Assembly: GCA_905221605.1 (NCBI GenBank)
Contig: CAJNDS010000358.1
Span: 23,501-87,500, forward strand
Reading direction: 5' to 3'
Origin: Symbiodinium natans
Lineage: Eukaryota > Sar > Dinophyceae > Suessiales > Symbiodiniaceae
DNA length: 64,000 nucleotides
Of the stretch, positions 60,595-64,000 are shown piece by piece. Under the pieces are notes generated by a model that saw only the letters and a list, made by a program, of their open reading frames with translations, was not told the DNA's origin and searched no databases. Made by a program: the position numbers and the translations under genes. Every line of letters begins with the position of its first letter. The first letter of the stretch is position 1.

Positions 60595-61075
60595 TTGCCC
60601 GTGCCCGAGGCCCCTGCCTGGGAGGCCCCTGCCTGGGGCGGCCCCTGCCTGGAGGCCCCTCCCAACCCCTGCCTGCCTGTCTGAAAAGCCCCCCTGGCTG
60701 GGAGGCCTTGCCTGGGGCCCGGCCTGGGAGGCCCCTGCCCCTGCCAGGCCCCTGCCTGGAGGCGGGCCCCTCCCTCTGAGGCCCCTGCAAGGCCCCTGCC
60801 TGGCAACCCCTGCCTGGGAGGCCCCTGCCTGAAAGGCCCCTGGGAGGCCCCTGCCTGGGAGGCCCTGCCTGGGAGGCCGGGAGGCTGAGAGGCCCTGGCT
60901 GGGAATGCCTGGGCCCCCCCTGCCTGAAAGGCCCCTACCTGGGAGGCCCCCTGCCTGGAGGCCCTGCCTGGGAGGCCCCTGCCTGGGAGCCCCTGCCTGG
61001 GAGGGCCCCTGCCTGGGAGGCCCTGGGACTTGAGCTGCAGCTGGGAGGCCTGGAAGGCCCCTGCCTGGGACCCCC
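60595..61075 (+). repeat. GC-rich minisatellite, CCTGCCTGGGAGGCC units
   Basis: More than 25 degenerate 14-16-bp units of GGCCCCTGCCTGGGA, each with partial dyad symmetry (GGCC...GGCC). Long open frames on the minus strand are repeat artefacts. Confidence 0.9.
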
Positions 61076-61094
61076 TGCGTGGGAGCCCTGACTC

Positions 61095-61316
61095 TGGTCT
61101 GAGGATTTTTGCAAGGGATCCAGATCCCCAGCCAGGACGCAGCATGCAAGGGCAAAGGCGGCAGCCAGCCCCAAGCCCAAACCTTCGGGTTTTGAAGTTT
61201 TGGAAAAACTTGCTGGGAGGCTGTGGCCCCCTGCCTGGGACTGGATCTGCTTACCCGGCCTGAAAAACAGGCCTTGGCCTGAGGTGCCTGGCCCTTTCAG
61301 CTAGGGATCCAGATCC
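61095..61316 (+). repeat. Tandem duplication copy 1 (312-bp offset)
   Basis: Shares most of its sequence with 61407-61635, from TGGTCTGAGGATTTTTGCAA to AGGGATCCAGATCCCC. Small indels separate the copies, and a third, partial relative follows at about 61617-61700. Confidence 0.85.
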
Positions 61317-61406
61317 CCAACAAGACGCACTGGGAGGCCCCTTCGAACGAAGGGAGGCCCTGGGAGGCCCCTGGCTGGGAGCTGCCTGGAGCCCCTTGCC
61401 TGGCTT

Positions 61407-61635
61407 TGGTCTGAGGATTTTTGCAAGGGATCCAGATCCCCAGCCAGGACGCAGCATGCAAGGGCGAAGGCGGCAGCCAGCCCCAAGCCCAAACCTTCGG
61501 GTTTTGAAGTTTAAGAAAACTTGCTGGGAGGCTGTGGCCCCCTGCTTGGGACTGGATCTGCTTACCCTGCCTGAAAAACAGGCCTTGGCCTGAGGTGCCT
61601 GGCCCTTTCAAGCTAGGGATCCAGATCCCCAGACG
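61407..61635 (+). repeat. Tandem duplication copy 2
   Basis: See 61095-61316. The palindrome GGGATCCAGATCCC recurs at both ends of the unit. Confidence 0.85.
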
Positions 61636-62034
61636 CAGCATCACCAAAAACAAAAGGCGACAACCAGCCCCAAGCCCAAACCTTTGGGTTTTTCACTTTT
61701 AAAATGATTCACAAGGCCACCACGACTCCAACAAGGTCCAGCTGCAGCATCAGCGAAAGCGAAGAGACAAGAGAAAAATAGCAAAAGCACGATCAGAGTT
61801 CAAAAGAACCCTAAACCCGTAGAGGTTAAGGCGAGGGTGGAGTGCCAGCGGGGGTGGGCTTATGCAACTCGGGGCGCGCGCCTGGGTGCTTTCAGCACCA
61901 GCGCGCCCACTCATTGAGACACCCTAAACCCTAAACCCTAAAACCCTAAACCCTAAGCTCTTTAAGGCCCCAAGCCCGGAGACACAAACCCCTCCCCCCC
62001 AAAAAAAAGAAACGCTTGGGAAGTCCTGAGGACG

Positions 62035-62312
62035 CCTAAACCCCTAAACCCCTAAACCCCTAAACCCCTAAACCCCTAAACCCCTAAACCCCTAAACCCT
62101 AAACCCCTAAACCCCTAAACCCCTAAACCCCTAAACAAACCCTAAACCCCTGAACCCCTGAACCCCTAAACCCCTAAACCCCAAACCCTAAACCCTAAAC
62201 CCTAAACCCTAAACCCGAACCCCTAAACCCTAAACCCTGAACCCTAAACCCCAAACCCGAAACCCTAAACCCTAAACCCTAAACCCTAAACCCTAAACCC
62301 TAAACCCTAAAC
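62035..62312 (+). repeat. CCCCTAAA / CCCTAAA array
   Basis: About 14 octamer units (CCCCTAAA) grade into heptamer CCCTAAA units. It shows two unit lengths side by side in one array, then stops before an exon-like island. Confidence 0.92.
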
Positions 62313-62339
62313 CAAAAGAAGCGCTTGGGTGGCCCTGAG

Positions 62340-62431
62340 GAGCTCGACGCCTTCGGGCCAGTTCTCCCGGCGGCGGTGGGCGCCAGCATGGAGGACTTGG
62401 GCCCCCAGGCCGGAGACTCAGAGCCGCTCAG
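62340..62431 (+). other. Exon-like island, possible later exon of the second spliced gene
   Basis: CCCTGAG acceptor followed by an open stretch starting E-L-D-A-F-G-P-V-L-P and ending S-E-P-L, directly followed by GGGTTTAGGG. The same AG|GA...AG|GGTTTAG layout is seen at proven-phase exons. Connection to upstream exons is not resolved. Confidence 0.45.
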
Positions 62432-62996
62432 GGTTTAGGGTTTAGGGTTTAGGGTTTCGGGTTTAGGGTTTGGGGTTCAGGGTTTAGGGTTCAGGGTTTA
62501 GGGTTTAGGGTTTCGGGGGTTTCAGGGGGCTTTAGGGGGTGTTTTGGGTGTTTTTGGGGGGTTTTTGGGCGTTTAGGGTCTGGGGGTTTTGGGGGTTTTT
62601 GGTTTTAGGGTTTGGGGGCTTAGGGGGGTTTGAGGGTGCAGGGCTGAACCCCGAATAAACCCCAAAGCCTTGGATCCTTTTCTGCCCCTAACCCGCACAA
62701 AAGCCCTAGGAAACCCCATAAGGCCCTAAACCCTAAACCCGAAACCTTAAACCCTGAACCCTAAACCCTAAACTCTAGACCCTAAACCCTGAAACCCTTA
62801 AACCCTTAAACCCTTAAACCCTTAAACCCTAAATCCTAAACCCTAAACCCTTAAACCCCTAGACCCCTAAAACCCTAAACCCTAAACCCTAAACCCTAAA
62901 CCCTAAGCCTTAAACCCTAAACCAGTCCTGAAAACTTGCAGCCAGAGGCCGCGCGTCAAACCCCGGACGCTCCAGGCCTGGACTTACTTACCTAAA

Positions 62997-63162
62997 GACT
63001 CCAATCTCCCTTAAGTAAAGGTTTAGGGTTTAGGGTTTAGGGTTCAGGGTTTAGGGTTTAGGGTTTAGGGTTTAGGGTTTAGGGAAGGAATATACCCTAA
63101 ATCATCTTCGGGATCCTACTATACTTTAGCGTATATTCCTCAGTTCAGGGATATTGGAGTCT
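62997..63162. mobile_element. Small inverted-repeat element containing a telomeric array
   Basis: AGACTCCAATCTCCCTTA at the left and CAGGGATATTGGAGTCT at the right are near-perfect inverted repeats. Between them lies a TTTAGGG array (63018-63084). This links mobile elements with telomeric repeats directly. Confidence 0.7.
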
Positions 63163-64000
63163 CTGGGTCTAGCCCCTTGTTTTCTCGGCTGTTTTATGAT
63201 TACCATCTCTATCACTATCGCGATCACTATCGCTGTTACGATTACGATTTCGATCATGATTCCTGTTTCGTTTTCCTATCGCTATTACTATTACTATTGC
63301 TATTGCTATTGCTGGTGCTGGTGCCGTTGCTATTACTATTGCTATTGCTATCGCTTTTGCTTTTGCTAGCGATTACAGCTGTGACTCATTAGAGTTATAG
63401 TTGGAGACAAAGCAGTAAGCATGATGAGCTATAGTTAGGAGAAAAAGTAATAAGCATGATCATTATGACTGATCATTTACCATGAAAACTCTGGTTGAAC
63501 GAAAGTTAGACTCTGAATTCTAACTCTGCTGTTCGTACTCCTCTGCTTCTTCATCAACTTACATAGTGCCATACACAGCTATTATCATGTATTTTTGGGG
63601 GGGAGGCGAGGGGGCCTTGAGGGAGATCAGCTTCTTAGGTTTCGGGCCCATAGCTACATAGTCCCTTCGTACGGGCGCCCTTAGAAGGGGAACACATTAG
63701 AGACCCCTAACCCTAAACCCTGAACCCTGAACCCTAAACCCTAAACCCTAAGCCCGAAAACCCGAAACCCTAAACCCTAAACCCTAAACCCGAAACCCTA
63801 AACCCTATCAAACCCAGGGGCCCAAACTTCAGAAACCTCTGAAGAAGGTACTGGGAGGTCCAGGGTACTTTGTCACCCAATTGTATCTGTACGTATAACC
63901 CAATTATCACCCTATTAGGGCACTTCAGGGCCTCATAAGTGGGTTATAGCCACACTTACAAGTCGGTACTAAGAGTGTATCTGCACGTATAACCCAATTA
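63163..64000 (+). other. Non-coding right end
   Basis: CTATTGCTATTG-type pyrimidine-rich microsatellite (63190-63370), an unassigned stretch, another CCCTAAA block (63705-63810), and from about 63850 the left end of a TACTTGGAGGTTC-type inverted-repeat element cut by the window edge. Confidence 0.5.

Larger units (their letters stand above)
53190..63840. repeat. Dispersed telomeric heptamer blocks, both orientations
   Basis: Main blocks: CCCTAAA at 54176-54281, 54722-54840, 55921-56091, 56880-56990, 57555-57690, 60131-60212 and 62730-62920; TTTAGGG at 54932-55015, 56190-56350, 57115-57205, 59632-59690 and 62430-62520. The orientation changes from block to block. Poly-C or poly-G runs (about 53635, 54648-54674, 59984-60006) sit among them. 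Confidence 0.9.

Noticed and set aside
60281-61155. Minus-strand frames of 169-201 codons rich in Gly, Pro, Gln and Arg
   Set aside because: They are shadows of the GC-rich minisatellite and differ only by phase.
38105-63810. Chromosome end or true telomere
   Set aside because: Blocks are interstitial, alternate in orientation, are degenerate and are separated by coding islands. A terminal array would be one orientation and continuous.

Overview
The window looks like nuclear DNA of a dinoflagellate, most likely a Symbiodiniaceae-type genome. The grounds are plant-type TTTAGGG/CCCTAAA telomeric repeats, a spliced gene whose introns use GA, GC and GT donors with AG|G acceptors, and retroelement families with the domain mixtures known from dinoflagellates. 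No bacterial-style genes, rRNA, tRNA or CRISPR array was recognised. All supported genes lie on the plus strand.

Positions 1-32,318 are almost entirely retroelements, in tandem order. (1) 1-7,428: the 3' part of a DIRS-like retrotransposon. Its gag-like CCCH protein is followed, across a single in-frame TGA, by a polyprotein with a 2OG-Fe(II) oxygenase-like domain, a cytosine-C5-methyltransferase-like domain, RT and RNase H. Its 3' end has split direct repeats. (2) About 9.2-16.2 kb: a decayed non-LTR element (LINE) carrying an OTU cysteine protease, zinc fingers, an APE-type endonuclease and RT. (3) 17,429-25,243: a Copia LTR element with identical 127-bp LTRs, an AATGT target-site duplication, PBS and PPT, but a damaged pol. 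(4) 25,425-32,318: a second, frameshifted LINE followed by a separate ORF for a USP-like deubiquitinase that overlaps the upstream stop as ATGA.

Positions 32.3-37.4 kb are non-coding and hold very long microsatellites: a strand-switching TAG/CTA palindrome and a 575-bp purine tract.

From 37.4 kb to the end, the sequence alternates between short unique islands and stretches of telomeric heptamers in both orientations. The islands are exons. A 29-exon model (37,418-52,283) joins in one open frame of 765 codons across 28 introns. It encodes a protein with a RING-type finger, an IBR/RING2-like cysteine cluster and a Lys/Ala-rich tail, so an RBR-like E3 ubiquitin ligase is the best guess. In this model 22 of the 28 introns contain telomeric repeats, and some introns are little else. 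A second gene of the same construction occupies about 53.4-62.4 kb. Small inverted-repeat elements of at least three families sit in the introns, and one of them contains a telomeric array. This telomeric-repeat intron landscape, the oxygenase-plus-methyltransferase retrotransposon and the LINE-linked deubiquitinases are the main points of interest.
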